Part shown: positions 1 to 9,607 of the stretch, one piece after another
Layout of the letters: each line of letters starts with the position of its first letter
Position numbering within the stretch: the stretch's first letter is position 1
Origin: Silanimonas sp044377035
Lineage (GTDB): Bacteria > Pseudomonadota > Gammaproteobacteria > Xanthomonadales > Xanthomonadaceae
Assembly (NCBI RefSeq): GCF_044377035.1
Contig: NZ_JBILJW010000024.1
Span: forward strand, 1-43,673
DNA length: 43,673 nucleotides
Direction of reading: 5' to 3'
Position numbers and translations under genes: made by a program
Notes under the pieces: model-generated
Told to the model about the DNA's origin: nothing
Seen by the model: the letters and a program-made list of their open reading frames with translations, nothing else
The model's database searches: none

Positions 1-606
1 GTAGCCGGATTCGCGGCGCCCACCCTGCTCGACGATGACCTGCACGTTGAAGCGCACCAGCGGGCGCACGTCGGCGGCCAGCGTGCCGTCGGCGCGGGCG
101 ACCAGCACCGTATCGACCGCGGCCGACAGCGAGGCACTGACCTGCACCACGCGCGGATCGGCGGCGCGCACCCAGGCCTCGATCTCGCGCAGCTTCGACA
201 GCTTGCCTTCCGGCGCGAAGCGGTCGATGGGGTCGATGGCCGGGTACAGCGAGTGGCCGGCCACCTGGACGCGCTGGCCGCGGGCGGTCTTCAGGCCCTC
301 GCGGCTGATCGCGCGGGCGGCGCGGGCGGATTCAAGCAGCGCCGGCAGGTCGATTTCGTCGGTGTAGGCGAAGCCGGTCTTCTCGCCGCTGATGGCGCGC
401 ACGCCGACGCCCTGCTCGATGCTGTGGGCGCCGTCCTTGACGATGCCGTCCTCCACCGTCCAGCTCTCGCGGCGGCTGTGCTGGAAGTAGAGGTCGCCGT
501 CGTCCACACCGGGGCCAAGCAGTTCGGCCAGCGCGCGATCGACGTCGTCGAGGCCGAGGCCGGTCGGCGTGAGCAGCGTGCGTTCGGCGAGTTCAAGCGG
601 CGTCAT
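1..606 (-). CDS. tldD: Metalloprotease TldD, N-terminal part
   Basis: The visible 202 codons are the N-terminus of TldD, the partner of TldE/PmbA in a zinc metalloprotease that degrades unfolded peptides and matures some modified peptides. The translation carries the family's early signature: a stretch reading ESWTVEDGIVKDG, then GVGVRAISGEKTGFAYTDE, then a helix rich in AAR. The HExxH catalytic motif lies in the C-terminal part, beyond the window edge, so activity cannot be judged. The ATG at 606 lies inside the end of yhdP (14-base overlap), which implies translational coupling. The order maf-rng-yhdP-tldD matches that of E. coli yhdE-rng-yhdP-tldD. The gene is cut by the window edge and is not otherwise damaged. 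Confidence 0.93.
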   Translation of the reverse strand, partial: MTPLELAERTLLTPTGLGLDDVDRALAELLGPGVDDGDLYFQHSRRESWTVEDGIVKDGAHSIEQGVGVRAISGEKTGFAYTDEIDLPALLESARAARAISREGLKTARGQRVQVAGHSLYPAIDPIDRFAPEGKLSKLREIEAWVRAADPRVVQVSASLSAAVDTVLVARADGTLAADVRPLVRFNVQVIVEQGGRRESGY

Positions 607-3600
607 CGGGGATTCCTTCGGGGGTGTCGCGATTCGGGGTGGTGCGGCGCGGGCCGCGTTCGACGACGTCGACGTCGGGCTGGGCCCAGGGGCCCTGCAC
701 GCTGTAGACGGTGCGCGTCGCCTGCTTCAGCGGCACCTGCAGGACAGCCTGTGCCACGGCGCCGAGGGCGGCACCGGCCGGCCCGCCGGTGACCGCGCCG
801 ATCGCCGGGAGCACCCCGCCGGCCTTGGGCAGCACTTCGACGCGCTGGTCGTACTCGCGCGAGGCCAGCGCGGTCGTGCCGCTCACGTTGATTTCCGCGG
901 AGGGCCCATCGATACGCAGGTTGGCGGTTCGCGCATCGCCGCCCTTGAACTCGAAGTCGCCGCTCATGCCGTTGAAGGCGAAGCCCTTCGAGAAGAAATC
1001 GCTGAAATCGAGCGTCAGGCGGCGCGGGATCTCGGCGATGGAGACCAGCCCGATGAACCGGCCGGTGCCGGGTTCGACATCGAGCAGTCGGCCGGCGCCA
1101 ACGTCCACGCGCAGGTTGCCGTCGAAGCGGTCGAGCCGGAAGCTGCCCGGCGAGCCCGGCCAGTCGCCGACCATGCGCGACTTCACCGGCCCCTCCTCGA
1201 CCATGCCCGTGAAGCCGAGCGCATCGAGCATGCCGCCTAGGCTGTCGGCATCGAAATCCACCGCGAAGCGCGAGCGGGTCTGCCCGCCGATTCGCGTCCA
1301 GTCACCGCTGGCCATCACCGTCAGCGCCTCGGAGCTGGTGCTGAAGCGGTCCACATGCATGCCTTCCGGCGTCGGGAAGGTCTGCAGCTCGGTGCGGCCG
1401 AGCCGCGCTTCGCCGAGGCGGAAATCCTCGATCCGGAACTGCAATGGCGGCAGTCCCGAGGGGTCGGTCTGGTCGACGGCCGGCGTGGACTCGGCACGGC
1501 TGCCGGTCATCGCCTTGGTGTCCATCGGAGGCCAATGCAGGCGCGCGAAGCGCCCGTCCACCGCGGCGCCTTCGGCCGAGGGCACGCGGATCTCGCCGGC
1601 GATGGCGGCGCCGTCGAAGCCGACCCACAGCCCCTGGGCCTCGCGCCGCAGACGCACCCGGCCTTCGCCGAAGCTGCGGTCGAGCACGTCGATGGCGCCC
1701 ACCTGCACATCGACGGACTGCAGGCCGCCCTGCCCGGTGCCACCGCCGGACGCCGCCGCCACCCAACCGCCGATGTCGAGGCTGGGCACCTGGCCGCGGA
1801 CGGCAATACCCGCCTCGGGAATCGGCAGCGGGTCGCCGATGCTGCCGAACTCGGCGACGGCGGCGAACGGGCGCTCGCCGTCGGCCATCCGCCCGCGCAG
1901 TTGCATCAGACGGCCCAGTCGCAACTGGAGCGCGCCGGCACTGGCCGGCAGCGGGAGATCGAGACGCAGCGGCAGCGGCGTGGCCGCACTCTTGCGCAGC
2001 GGCGCCGGCAACCCGAGGCGGGTGCCGACGAGGTCGGACCGGAGGCTGAGGCGTGCCGGCGGCGGGGGCGCATCGGCGCGCGGCCGCGGCACGTCGACGC
2101 GCACGTCCCACAGGCTACGGCCCTCGAGCCAGGGCTGCAGCCATGCGAGCTCCGGGCTGCGTTCGAGCAACTGCGACGGCGCCAGCGCGGCATCGAGCTG
2201 CAGTTCGGCCACGTTCTCGGCGTCACGCACCATATCGCCGACGCGCAAGGACAGCGCGCCCTCGCTGTCGCCGTAGCGCACCGGCAGGGCGTCGGCGAGG
2301 AAGCCCTTGTCGGTGAAGGGAATCGCGCCGCTCAGGCCCTCGAAACCGATCTTCCAGCGCGCATCGGCGACGCTGGCGTTGTCGAGCGAGAGCGCTCCTT
2401 CCACCACGCGCTCGCCGAGATCCTTCCGCAGCGGCAGCTTCAGGCGCAGGTCGACCGCCGCCGGGCCGCTGATCGACAGGGCATCGATGTTCGCGCGCTG
2501 CGGCGCGTAGAGCGGGCTCTGCATCACCAGCGTGCGCAGGCCGCCGGCATCACCGCCACCGCGCACGGCGAGGTCGAGCCAAGGCGCCTTGAAATCCTCG
2601 ATGGCACCGCTGGCATCGCCCACCACGGTATCGAGCAGGTTGGCGCGCATCCCGGTGAGCGCCATGCCCGGGCCGGTGAACAGCGCCTCGCCATGGAATG
2701 CGGTCGCCGCCGGCCACGCGTTGTTGAACTTCAGCGTGACGTCCTCCAGCGAGACGCGCGCATCGAAGCGTCCGCCGCCGTCGCGGAACGGCCAGTGGTC
2801 GAGATCACCGCCCATCGCGACCCGTCCACCGCGCGCCTGCCCGGCCACCAGTGCGGTGTCGAGCCACTGACGCACCGGCGGCTTCATCGTGGTCTGCAGC
2901 CAGAAGCGCTTCGCGTCCACCACATCGAAGTCGGCGAGGTCGGCGGCGAGGTCGAGCGTCGGCCGCGTGCCGTCGCCTTGGAAGCCCAGGGCGAAGCGCG
3001 TGTCGATCCGCAGGCCCGGCGCCTCGATGCCGAGCGCGTCGCTGCCGAGGCTCCAGCCCTCGCCGTCGCGCCAAAGCGCCAGCTCACCGCGCAGGCCGAG
3101 CGGCAGGACTGGCCCGAATTCCGCCGGCCAGTCGAGGCCGATCGGCGCCCCATCGAGGGCCAGCACGCCTCCTTCAGCGTCGAACGCCACCTCGCCCGCC
3201 AGGCTGCGCAGGCCGGGACGCGAGCCGACAGGCGCGAAACCGACGTCTTCGAGCGTCGCCCGACCGGCGAAGGCTCCCGGCAGCGACGCGGGCACCGACA
3301 AGGCACGCACCGTGCCGGACGGACGCGCTTCGGCCACCCACGCGGAGACACCGCCCGGCAGGCGGTTGCTGAGGGCACCGAGGGCCAGCAGCGGCCCCAT
3401 GTCGATGCGCTCGGCCTCGATGGCGAAGCGCTCGCCACCCGCCATCCAGAATCCGTCGATGCGCTGCTCGCTCGAGCCATTGGCGAACGTGCCGGTCGGC
3501 ACGGAGACCTGCCAGCCCCGAGCCTCCAGACGCCACTGCGCATCGAAACCGGCGCGCTCGAAACGCACGGGCGGCAAGGCCGTACCCACGCGACGCAGGC

Positions 3601-4420
3601 TCACGCCTTCCAGTGCCGCGCGCACCTGCACACGGGCGATGCGGCGATCATCCAACTCCACCCACGCGCCCAATTCGCCTCGACCGGCGAGCGGCTCGAC
3701 GCCCAGCGCCGCGAGCAGCGGGCCCCATGCCGGCAGATCGACCTGTTCGGCGCCCACCCAGAGGCGCCCGAGGCGGCCGTCGCGGGCGACATCGGCGCTG
3801 ACGTCCAGCGGTGCGCGGCCGTCCGCCGACCACAGGCGGACACCGCCACGCACCTGCGAATCGCTCACGCGCAAGCGGCCATCGATGCGCGGCAGCGTGT
3901 GGTCGATGTCCCAGCGCTCGGCGAGGATGCGCAACCTCGCGTCCTGCACGCGCAACTCCCCGAAACCGGCGAGGACGTCGAAGGGATCGATACCCGGCCG
4001 TGCGGGTTCGGGCAGGCCGCTCATGCGCCAACGACCTTCAAGATCCTGGTGCAACGTGAGCGACAGCCCATCGACACTCAGCTCGGTCAGCGGCATGCCC
4101 GGGAAGAGGCCGGAATACACCGACACCTGCAGGTCGGCGCGCCCGATGGCGAGCTGCCGATCGCCCTCGCCGACCACCAGGCCGTCCAGCGCGAAACGCG
4201 GGCCCTGCCGGGTCCATCGGGCATCGATGCCGCTGAAGCGCACCGGCTGCCCCACGCGCTCCGAGAGCCAGCGCGCGACCTCGTCAGGATGCTTCTCGAC
4301 GGCCGGCAGGAACTGGTTCGCCACCGCGACGAGCAGGGCCACGACGATCAGTACGACCAATACCCCGTAGCCGCCGATGCGGCGGCAGCGACGCCACCAG
4401 CGGCGTGCGACGGAGGCCAT
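593..4420 (-). CDS. yhdP: YhdP, AsmA-like envelope lipid transport protein
   Basis: This is a 1275-residue protein of the YhdP family (DUF3971 plus AsmA-like C-terminal domain). Family members are long bridge-like proteins, anchored in the inner membrane and spanning the periplasm, that help move phospholipid to the outer membrane. A single membrane segment lies near residues 17-38 (YGVLVVLIVVALLVAVANQF). The remainder is beta-rich and repetitive, and the last 250 residues resemble the AsmA_2 domain (for example MSGDFEFKGGDARTANLRI, then SGTTALASREYDQRVEV). Length matches E. coli YhdP (about 1266). It starts 14 bases after rng and overlaps tldD, so it is the third gene of a maf-rng-yhdP-tldD operon. 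A long open frame on the opposite strand (1355-4606) is a GC-codon shadow. Confidence 0.92.
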   Translation of the reverse strand: MASVARRWWRRCRRIGGYGVLVVLIVVALLVAVANQFLPAVEKHPDEVARWLSERVGQPVRFSGIDARWTRQGPRFALDGLVVGEGDRQLAIGRADLQVSVYSGLFPGMPLTELSVDGLSLTLHQDLEGRWRMSGLPEPARPGIDPFDVLAGFGELRVQDARLRILAERWDIDHTLPRIDGRLRVSDSQVRGGVRLWSADGRAPLDVSADVARDGRLGRLWVGAEQVDLPAWGPLLAALGVEPLAGRGELGAWVELDDRRIARVQVRAALEGVSLRRVGTALPPVRFERAGFDAQWRLEARGWQVSVPTGTFANGSSEQRIDGFWMAGGERFAIEAERIDMGPLLALGALSNRLPGGVSAWVAEARPSGTVRALSVPASLPGAFAGRATLEDVGFAPVGSRPGLRSLAGEVAFDAEGGVLALDGAPIGLDWPAEFGPVLPLGLRGELALWRDGEGWSLGSDALGIEAPGLRIDTRFALGFQGDGTRPTLDLAADLADFDVVDAKRFWLQTTMKPPVRQWLDTALVAGQARGGRVAMGGDLDHWPFRDGGGRFDARVSLEDVTLKFNNAWPAATAFHGEALFTGPGMALTGMRANLLDTVVGDASGAIEDFKAPWLDLAVRGGGDAGGLRTLVMQSPLYAPQRANIDALSISGPAAVDLRLKLPLRKDLGERVVEGALSLDNASVADARWKIGFEGLSGAIPFTDKGFLADALPVRYGDSEGALSLRVGDMVRDAENVAELQLDAALAPSQLLERSPELAWLQPWLEGRSLWDVRVDVPRPRADAPPPPARLSLRSDLVGTRLGLPAPLRKSAATPLPLRLDLPLPASAGALQLRLGRLMQLRGRMADGERPFAAVAEFGSIGDPLPIPEAGIAVRGQVPSLDIGGWVAAASGGGTGQGGLQSVDVQVGAIDVLDRSFGEGRVRLRREAQGLWVGFDGAAIAGEIRVPSAEGAAVDGRFARLHWPPMDTKAMTGSRAESTPAVDQTDPSGLPPLQFRIEDFRLGEARLGRTELQTFPTPEGMHVDRFSTSSEALTVMASGDWTRIGGQTRSRFAVDFDADSLGGMLDALGFTGMVEEGPVKSRMVGDWPGSPGSFRLDRFDGNLRVDVGAGRLLDVEPGTGRFIGLVSIAEIPRRLTLDFSDFFSKGFAFNGMSGDFEFKGGDARTANLRIDGPSAEINVSGTTALASREYDQRVEVLPKAGGVLPAIGAVTGGPAGAALGAVAQAVLQVPLKQATRTVYSVQGPWAQPDVDVVERGPRRTTPNRDTPEGIPDDAA

Positions 4421-4434
4421 GGCTCAGGCGCAGC

Positions 4435-5916
4435 TCACAGCAGGACGACGTCGTACTGTTCCTGCCCGTATTGCTCGTCGGGCTGGAAGCGGATGGTCTT
4501 GCCGAGGAATTCCTCGAGTTCGGCGACGGCGACCGACTCCTCGTCGGTGATGCGTGCGACGACATTCGGTGCGGCAATCACCAGCAGGCGCTCGGCCTCG
4601 AACTGACGCACGGCGCGCGTGACCTCGCGGAAGATCTCGTAGCTCAACGTCTCCGGCGACTTCAGCATGCCGCGTCCGCTGCAGGTCGGGCAGGTCTCGC
4701 AAAGCTGGTGCTCGAGGCTCTCGGTGGTGCGCTTGCGCGTCATCTCCACGAGGCCGAGCGGCGAGAAGTCGTACACCGTCGTCTTCGCATGGTCGCGCGC
4801 CAAGGCCTTCTCCAGCGTGCGAAGCACCTGGCGGCGATGGTCGGCGTCGTGCATGTCGATGAAGTCGATGATGATGATCCCGCCGAGGTTGCGCAGCCGA
4901 AGCTGCCTCGCCACCGCCTGCGCGGCTTCGAGGTTGGTGCGGAAGGCGGTTTCCTCGAGGTTGCGCTGGCCGAGGAAGGACCCGGTGTTGACGTCCACCG
5001 TGGTCATCGCCTCGGTCTGGTCGACCACGAGGTAACCGCCCGATTTCAGCGGCACTTCCTTCTGCAGCGCGCGGGAGATCTCGTCCTCCACGCCGTTCAG
5101 GTCGAACAGCGGCCTCTCGCCAGCGTAATGCTCGATCCGCCCGGCCAAATCGGGCATGAACTGGCCGGCGAAGCGCAGCAGCCGTTCATGCGTCTCGCGG
5201 GAATCGACCAGCACGCGGTCGATCTGCGTGCTCATCATGTCGCGCAGGGCGCGCATCGGCAGCGACAGGTCCTCGTAGATGCGGGCGCCCACCGGCGTGC
5301 TGGCGCTGGCCTCGCGAATCAGCTGCCAAGCGAGCCGCAGGTAGGCCACGTCGGCCTCCAACGCGTCGCGATCCAGCCCTTCGGCATTGGTGCGGACGAT
5401 GAAGCCCATGCCGCTGCCTTCGGCCAGTTCGGTCACCAGCCCCTTCAGCCGCGCGCGCTCGGTGTCGTCCTCGATGCGCGCGGAGACACCGATCACCTTC
5501 GAATAGGGCAGCAGCACGAGGTAGCGCGACGGGATGCTGACCTGGGTGGTGAGGCGGGCGCCCTTGCTGCCGATCGGGTCCTTCACCACCTGCACGACGA
5601 TCTCCTGGCCCTCGTGCACCAGCGAGGTGATCGACGGCGGCGGCGCCGGCGGCCCCAGCTCCTCGCTCTCGGAGGGCTGCACCTGCGGGACGCGGACGAT
5701 GTCGGAGGCGTGCAGGAAGGCGGCGCGCTCGAGACCCAACTCGACGAACGCGGCCTGCATGCCCGGCATCACCCGCTGCACGCGACCCTTGTAGAGGTTG
5801 CCAACCACGCCCCGGCGCAAACTGCGCTCGATGTGCAGCTCCTGCAGCATGCCCTGCTCGGCGAGCGCCACGCGCGTCTCGCGCGGCGTGACGTTGATCA
5901 GGATCTCGGCGCTCAA
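4435..5916 (-). CDS. rng: Ribonuclease G, TTG start
   Basis: RNase G is an endoribonuclease that matures the 5' end of 16S rRNA and cleaves some mRNAs. The protein of 493 residues begins SAEILINVTPRETRVAL, followed by an S1-like RNA-binding region (GNLYKGRVQRVMPGMQAAFVELG). The two catalytic Mg-binding aspartates are visible in TVDVNTGSF and IIIIDFIDM, and the zinc-link cysteines in CPTCSGRG. It ends at about 490 residues without the RNase E scaffold domain, so RNase G is preferred over RNase E. The only suitable start is TTG at 5916, which overlaps the maf stop as TTGA and has GGAG (5924-5927) seven bases upstream. This suggests translational coupling to maf. Confidence 0.95.
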   Translation of the reverse strand: MSAEILINVTPRETRVALAEQGMLQELHIERSLRRGVVGNLYKGRVQRVMPGMQAAFVELGLERAAFLHASDIVRVPQVQPSESEELGPPAPPPSITSLVHEGQEIVVQVVKDPIGSKGARLTTQVSIPSRYLVLLPYSKVIGVSARIEDDTERARLKGLVTELAEGSGMGFIVRTNAEGLDRDALEADVAYLRLAWQLIREASASTPVGARIYEDLSLPMRALRDMMSTQIDRVLVDSRETHERLLRFAGQFMPDLAGRIEHYAGERPLFDLNGVEDEISRALQKEVPLKSGGYLVVDQTEAMTTVDVNTGSFLGQRNLEETAFRTNLEAAQAVARQLRLRNLGGIIIIDFIDMHDADHRRQVLRTLEKALARDHAKTTVYDFSPLGLVEMTRKRTTESLEHQLCETCPTCSGRGMLKSPETLSYEIFREVTRAVRQFEAERLLVIAAPNVVARITDEESVAVAELEEFLGKTIRFQPDEQYGQEQYDVVLL

Positions 5917-6482
5917 ATCGTCACTCCGTGGCGGCGCAGCAGCGCGGCCGTCTCGAACAGGGGCAGGCCCATCACGCCGGTGTAGCTGCCGGAGAGATGG
6001 GCGATGAAGGCCGCCGCGCGGCCCTGGATGGCGTAGGCCCCGGCCTTCCCCTGCCACTCGCCGCTGGCGAGGTAGGCGTCGAGGGTCGGCTCGTCCAGGG
6101 CAGCGAAGGTCACTTCCGACATCGACGTGGCCGAGGCCTCGCCGCCGGCATGGAGCAGCCAGACCACCGTGGCAACGGCATGGGTCCGCCCCGAGAGCCT
6201 GCGGAGCATGCGCGCCGCGTCCGCGGCATCGGCGGGCTTGCCGAAGACCTCGTCGTCGAGGATCACCTCGGTGTCGGCGGCCAGGACCCTCGCCCCGGGC
6301 ACCGCGGCCACGGCGAGCAGGCCAGCACCGGCCTTCTCGCGGGCGACGCGGTTGACGTAGTCGAGCGCCGGCTCGCCCGGCTGGCGGACCTCCGGCACAT
6401 CGACATCGAGGAGGCCGGGCTCGACGCCGAGCTGCTGCAGCAGCGCACGACGACGCGGCGATTGGGACGCGAGATAAAGCAT
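5913..6482 (-). CDS. maf: Maf/YhdE nucleoside triphosphate pyrophosphatase
   Basis: This 189-residue protein hydrolyses non-canonical or excess nucleoside triphosphates (dTTP/UTP in the YhdE subgroup) to monophosphate and pyrophosphate. Family motifs are all present: LASQSPRRRALLQQLG at the N-terminus (phosphate-binding SPRR), AADTEVILDDEVFGKP in the middle with the catalytic Asp, the SGRTH motif, and GSYTGVMGLPLFET near the end. Length is typical. It heads the maf-rng-yhdP-tldD operon and its stop overlaps the rng start. Only 50 bases separate its ATG from the divergent diguanylate cyclase gene, so the two promoters must share or overlap this short gap. Confidence 0.94.
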   Translation of the reverse strand: MLYLASQSPRRRALLQQLGVEPGLLDVDVPEVRQPGEPALDYVNRVAREKAGAGLLAVAAVPGARVLAADTEVILDDEVFGKPADAADAARMLRRLSGRTHAVATVVWLLHAGGEASATSMSEVTFAALDEPTLDAYLASGEWQGKAGAYAIQGRAAAFIAHLSGSYTGVMGLPLFETAALLRRHGVTI

Positions 6483-6532
6483 GCCCCAAGCATAGCCGCC
6501 CGTTCAGGTCGCAGGCACGCTAGCCTTACGCC

Positions 6533-9500
6533 ATGAAACGGCAGCCCCCCCAACGCCGACGCACCCGCTTCGCCCTCTGGATGGGCGCAGCGCTGCTGTG
6601 CGTCAGCAGCGCCGCGCTGGCCCTGAGCGAGGATCGTCGCTTCAGCGACTTCGCCATCGACAACTGGACCGTCGCCGACGGCCTTCCCCAGGTGGCCGTG
6701 CAGAGCCTCGCGCAGGACGGCGACGGCTACCTGTGGGTCGGCACGCAGTCCTCGATCGCGCGCTTCGACGGCGTGCGCTTCGAACCCTTCGATCGCCGCC
6801 GCACGGGCGGCATCGACACCTCGATGGCGGAATCGAGCTACCGCTCGCGCGACGGCGATGTCTGGTTCGCCAACCGCACGGGTGCCCTGCGCCTGCGCCG
6901 CGACCGCGTGACGCGCGTTGCCGCCGCGGGCACCGGCGTGGCGGTTCAGGCCATCACCGAATGGCCGGTAGGGCGGATGCTCTTCGGCACGGCGCGCGGC
7001 CTCTACGAGAAGGAAGGCGAAAGCCTCGTCCCCGCCGGCCTCGAAGGCCTGGACATCGGCGCGATGGTGTCCGACGGTCCGGTGCTCTGGATCGGCGCGC
7101 GCGGCCGCCTGCTGCGGCGTGAAGGCGAGCAGACGCGCAGCATCGCCCTGCCCGGCGGCGAGGACCTGCGCATCACCCACCTCCTCGCCGATGGCCCCCG
7201 GCTGTGGATCGCCACGCCGCGCGGGCTGTGGCTGCAGGACGGCGACCGACCGCCAGCGCCGTTCGCGCCGCTTCCGGAGCTCGCCCGCCAACCGATCGAA
7301 ACCCTGTGCACCGACAGCGGCGGCAGCCTGTGGATCAGCACGGCACCGCGGCTCTACCGGCTCCGCTCGAACGGTGAGCTCGACGCCATCGAGGACGCGC
7401 AGTTCGTCCGCAATCCCTGGGTGAACGCCTGTTTCGAGGATCGCGAGGGCAACCTGTGGCTGGGCAGCCAGACGGAAAGCCTGTTCCGCGCCTGGGATGG
7501 TCTCGTCACGCGCCTGACCGAAGCCGACGGCCTCGTGGACCCCTTCGTCTGGGCCTTGGAGGACGACGGCCGGGGCGGCGTCCTGGTCGGCACCAATTCG
7601 GGGCTGTCCCAGTGGCGCGACGGCCGCGTCGAAACGCTCGTTCCCGGCAGTGCGCTGCCGGAAGCGGCGGTCTACGAATTGGCGCGGCTCGACGCGGAAC
7701 GACTGTGGATCGGCACCCGCGGCGGCCTGCGCGAGCGCTCGAACGGCCAGCTGAGCGTCCCGCGCGGCGCCGAGACCCTGGAAGGCACGCAGATCAACGT
7801 GATCGCCCCGACGGCCGAGGCGATCTGGGTGGGCACCTCCAACGGCCTCTATCGCTCGACGCCGGACGACGGCCTGCGGCCGGTTGGCGAAGGCGCCTTC
7901 GAGGGTTCGGCGCTGCGCATCCGTTCGCTGCTGCCGATCGATGGCCAGCGCGTGCTGGTCGGTACCGAGGACGGCCTGCGCTACGTCGACGGCGCCCAAG
8001 TGAGCGTTCCGGACTGGGCGCGCACGCTGCGCGGCCGGATGGTGAGCAGCCTGCTGCGGCTGCCGAACGGCCTGCTGGTGGCGGGAACGCTCGATTCCGG
8101 CCTGACCCTCGTCGCCGGCGAGCGGGCGATCACCCTCGATGAGGGCCTGCCCACGATGAACGCGTGGACGCTGCGGGCCCACGACGACTACCTCTACGTG
8201 AGTTCGATCGAAGGCCTGTACCGCATGCCGCTGTCCCGGCTGCCGGACCCGACGACCACGAATGCCGACGCCGCGCACGGCGCCGAGGTCGGGGCCTCTT
8301 GGGTGCTGTCCATGGCCGGGCGCAACCAGAGCGGCCAGCGGGCGCGCTGCTGTAACGGCGGCGCCCGCTCGCGCGCCCTGCTCGTCGGCGGCCAGCTCTG
8401 GCTGCCTTCGATCTCCGGCGTGCTTCGTGTCGACCTCGACGCCATCGGCAGCGGCAGTACCGAGCCGCTGGTGCACGTCGAAGCCGCCACCGTCGGCGAC
8501 CGCCGCCACCCCGCGGATGCCGGCCCGCTGGTGCTCGACGGCGAGCTGCGCGACCTGCGCTTCGACTTCACCGCGCTGAACTTCCGCAGCCCGCGCGCCA
8601 TGCGTTTCGACTATCGCCTCGACGGCTATGACCGTGATTGGGTCGATGCCGGCGACCGGCGCAGCGCGTTCTACACCAACCTGCCTCCGGGCGACTTCCG
8701 GTTCCGGGTGCGCGCGCGCGACGAATTCGGTAAATCGGTGCAGGCCGGCAATCCGCTCGACCTCCGCGTCGAACCACGATGGTCGGAGCGACCGGAACTG
8801 CGCGTGCTCGCACTCGTGGGCGGCCTGCTGCTGCTCGTGGCGGGCGTGGTGCTGGGCCAGCGCCGGCAACGTTCCCGCATGGCGCGCCTGCAGACCCTCG
8901 TCGATGAGCGCACGGCGCAATGGCAGCGGGCGAACGAGCGCCTCGAGCAGGCGAACGCCGTGCTGGCCGTCGAAAGCCAGACCGATGCGCTCACCGGCTT
9001 GCCGAACCGCCGCGCGGTGTTCCAGCAGATGCCGGCGATGCTCGCCCGATACCCGGAAGGCGTGGTGCTGGCGCTGGTGGACATCGACCACTTCAAGCAC
9101 GTCAACGACGACTACGGGCACGCCGCCGGCGACACGGTGCTGCGTGATTTCGCCGGTTTCCTTCGCCGGGCGACGCGCGAAGGCGACCTGCTCGCGCGCT
9201 GGGGCGGCGAGGAATTCATCATCGTGTTCGGCGGCCTGCGCGAGGACGCGGTCCCCGCACGCATGACCCGGCTGCTCAACGACGGGCACAGCCTCAACTT
9301 CGATCTCGGCACCGAGCGGCCGCTGACATTGACCTTCTCCGTCGGCTGGACCCGGCATCCGCTCGGCGCCACCGCCCAGTCCGACTGGGCGCACGCGCTG
9401 GAGCTGGCCGACGCCGCGCTCTACCAGGCGAAGGCCAGCGGAAGGAACACCTGGGTGGGCCTCACCGCGGGCCCGCACATGGGCGATGCCGCGCTTGGCG

Positions 9501-9607
9501 GCCATCCGGGCAAGCGCATCGCGGAACTCGTCGGCGAAGGCCGCCTGCAGTGGCAGAACCTCCGCCCCCGCCTCACGCCCGTGCCCCGCGAGGAGCGTTC
9601 CGCCTAG
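6533..9607 (+). CDS. Periplasmic beta-propeller sensor diguanylate cyclase
   Basis: This 1024-residue protein makes c-di-GMP from two GTP and appears built to sense a periplasmic signal. In order: a signal segment (residues 7-31, ALWMGAALLCVSSAALAL), a long run of two-component-regulator propeller repeats (about 40-600, recurring LWIGTxxGL-type strands), a Y_Y_Y domain (about 675-745, FDYRLDGYDRDWVDAG and LPPGDFRFRVRARD), a membrane helix (about 757-776), a short coiled linker and a GGDEF domain (about 815-980). The active site reads GGEEF (891-895), and the RxxD inhibitory site is intact at 882-885 five residues earlier. It therefore looks active and product-inhibited. The ATG has no clear Shine-Dalgarno. 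It is the only plus-strand gene inside a minus-strand housekeeping run. Confidence 0.93.
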   Translation: MKRQPPQRRRTRFALWMGAALLCVSSAALALSEDRRFSDFAIDNWTVADGLPQVAVQSLAQDGDGYLWVGTQSSIARFDGVRFEPFDRRRTGGIDTSMAESSYRSRDGDVWFANRTGALRLRRDRVTRVAAAGTGVAVQAITEWPVGRMLFGTARGLYEKEGESLVPAGLEGLDIGAMVSDGPVLWIGARGRLLRREGEQTRSIALPGGEDLRITHLLADGPRLWIATPRGLWLQDGDRPPAPFAPLPELARQPIETLCTDSGGSLWISTAPRLYRLRSNGELDAIEDAQFVRNPWVNACFEDREGNLWLGSQTESLFRAWDGLVTRLTEADGLVDPFVWALEDDGRGGVLVGTNSGLSQWRDGRVETLVPGSALPEAAVYELARLDAERLWIGTRGGLRERSNGQLSVPRGAETLEGTQINVIAPTAEAIWVGTSNGLYRSTPDDGLRPVGEGAFEGSALRIRSLLPIDGQRVLVGTEDGLRYVDGAQVSVPDWARTLRGRMVSSLLRLPNGLLVAGTLDSGLTLVAGERAITLDEGLPTMNAWTLRAHDDYLYVSSIEGLYRMPLSRLPDPTTTNADAAHGAEVGASWVLSMAGRNQSGQRARCCNGGARSRALLVGGQLWLPSISGVLRVDLDAIGSGSTEPLVHVEAATVGDRRHPADAGPLVLDGELRDLRFDFTALNFRSPRAMRFDYRLDGYDRDWVDAGDRRSAFYTNLPPGDFRFRVRARDEFGKSVQAGNPLDLRVEPRWSERPELRVLALVGGLLLLVAGVVLGQRRQRSRMARLQTLVDERTAQWQRANERLEQANAVLAVESQTDALTGLPNRRAVFQQMPAMLARYPEGVVLALVDIDHFKHVNDDYGHAAGDTVLRDFAGFLRRATREGDLLARWGGEEFIIVFGGLREDAVPARMTRLLNDGHSLNFDLGTERPLTLTFSVGWTRHPLGATAQSDWAHALELADAALYQAKASGRNTWVGLTAGPHMGDAALGGHPGKRIAELVGEGRLQWQNLRPRLTPVPREERSA

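Noticed and set aside
1355..4606. Plus-strand open frame of 1083 codons opposite yhdP
   Set aside because: Composition is Arg/Ala/His-rich with no domain, and it mirrors the GC-biased codons of yhdP, which has clear family features.
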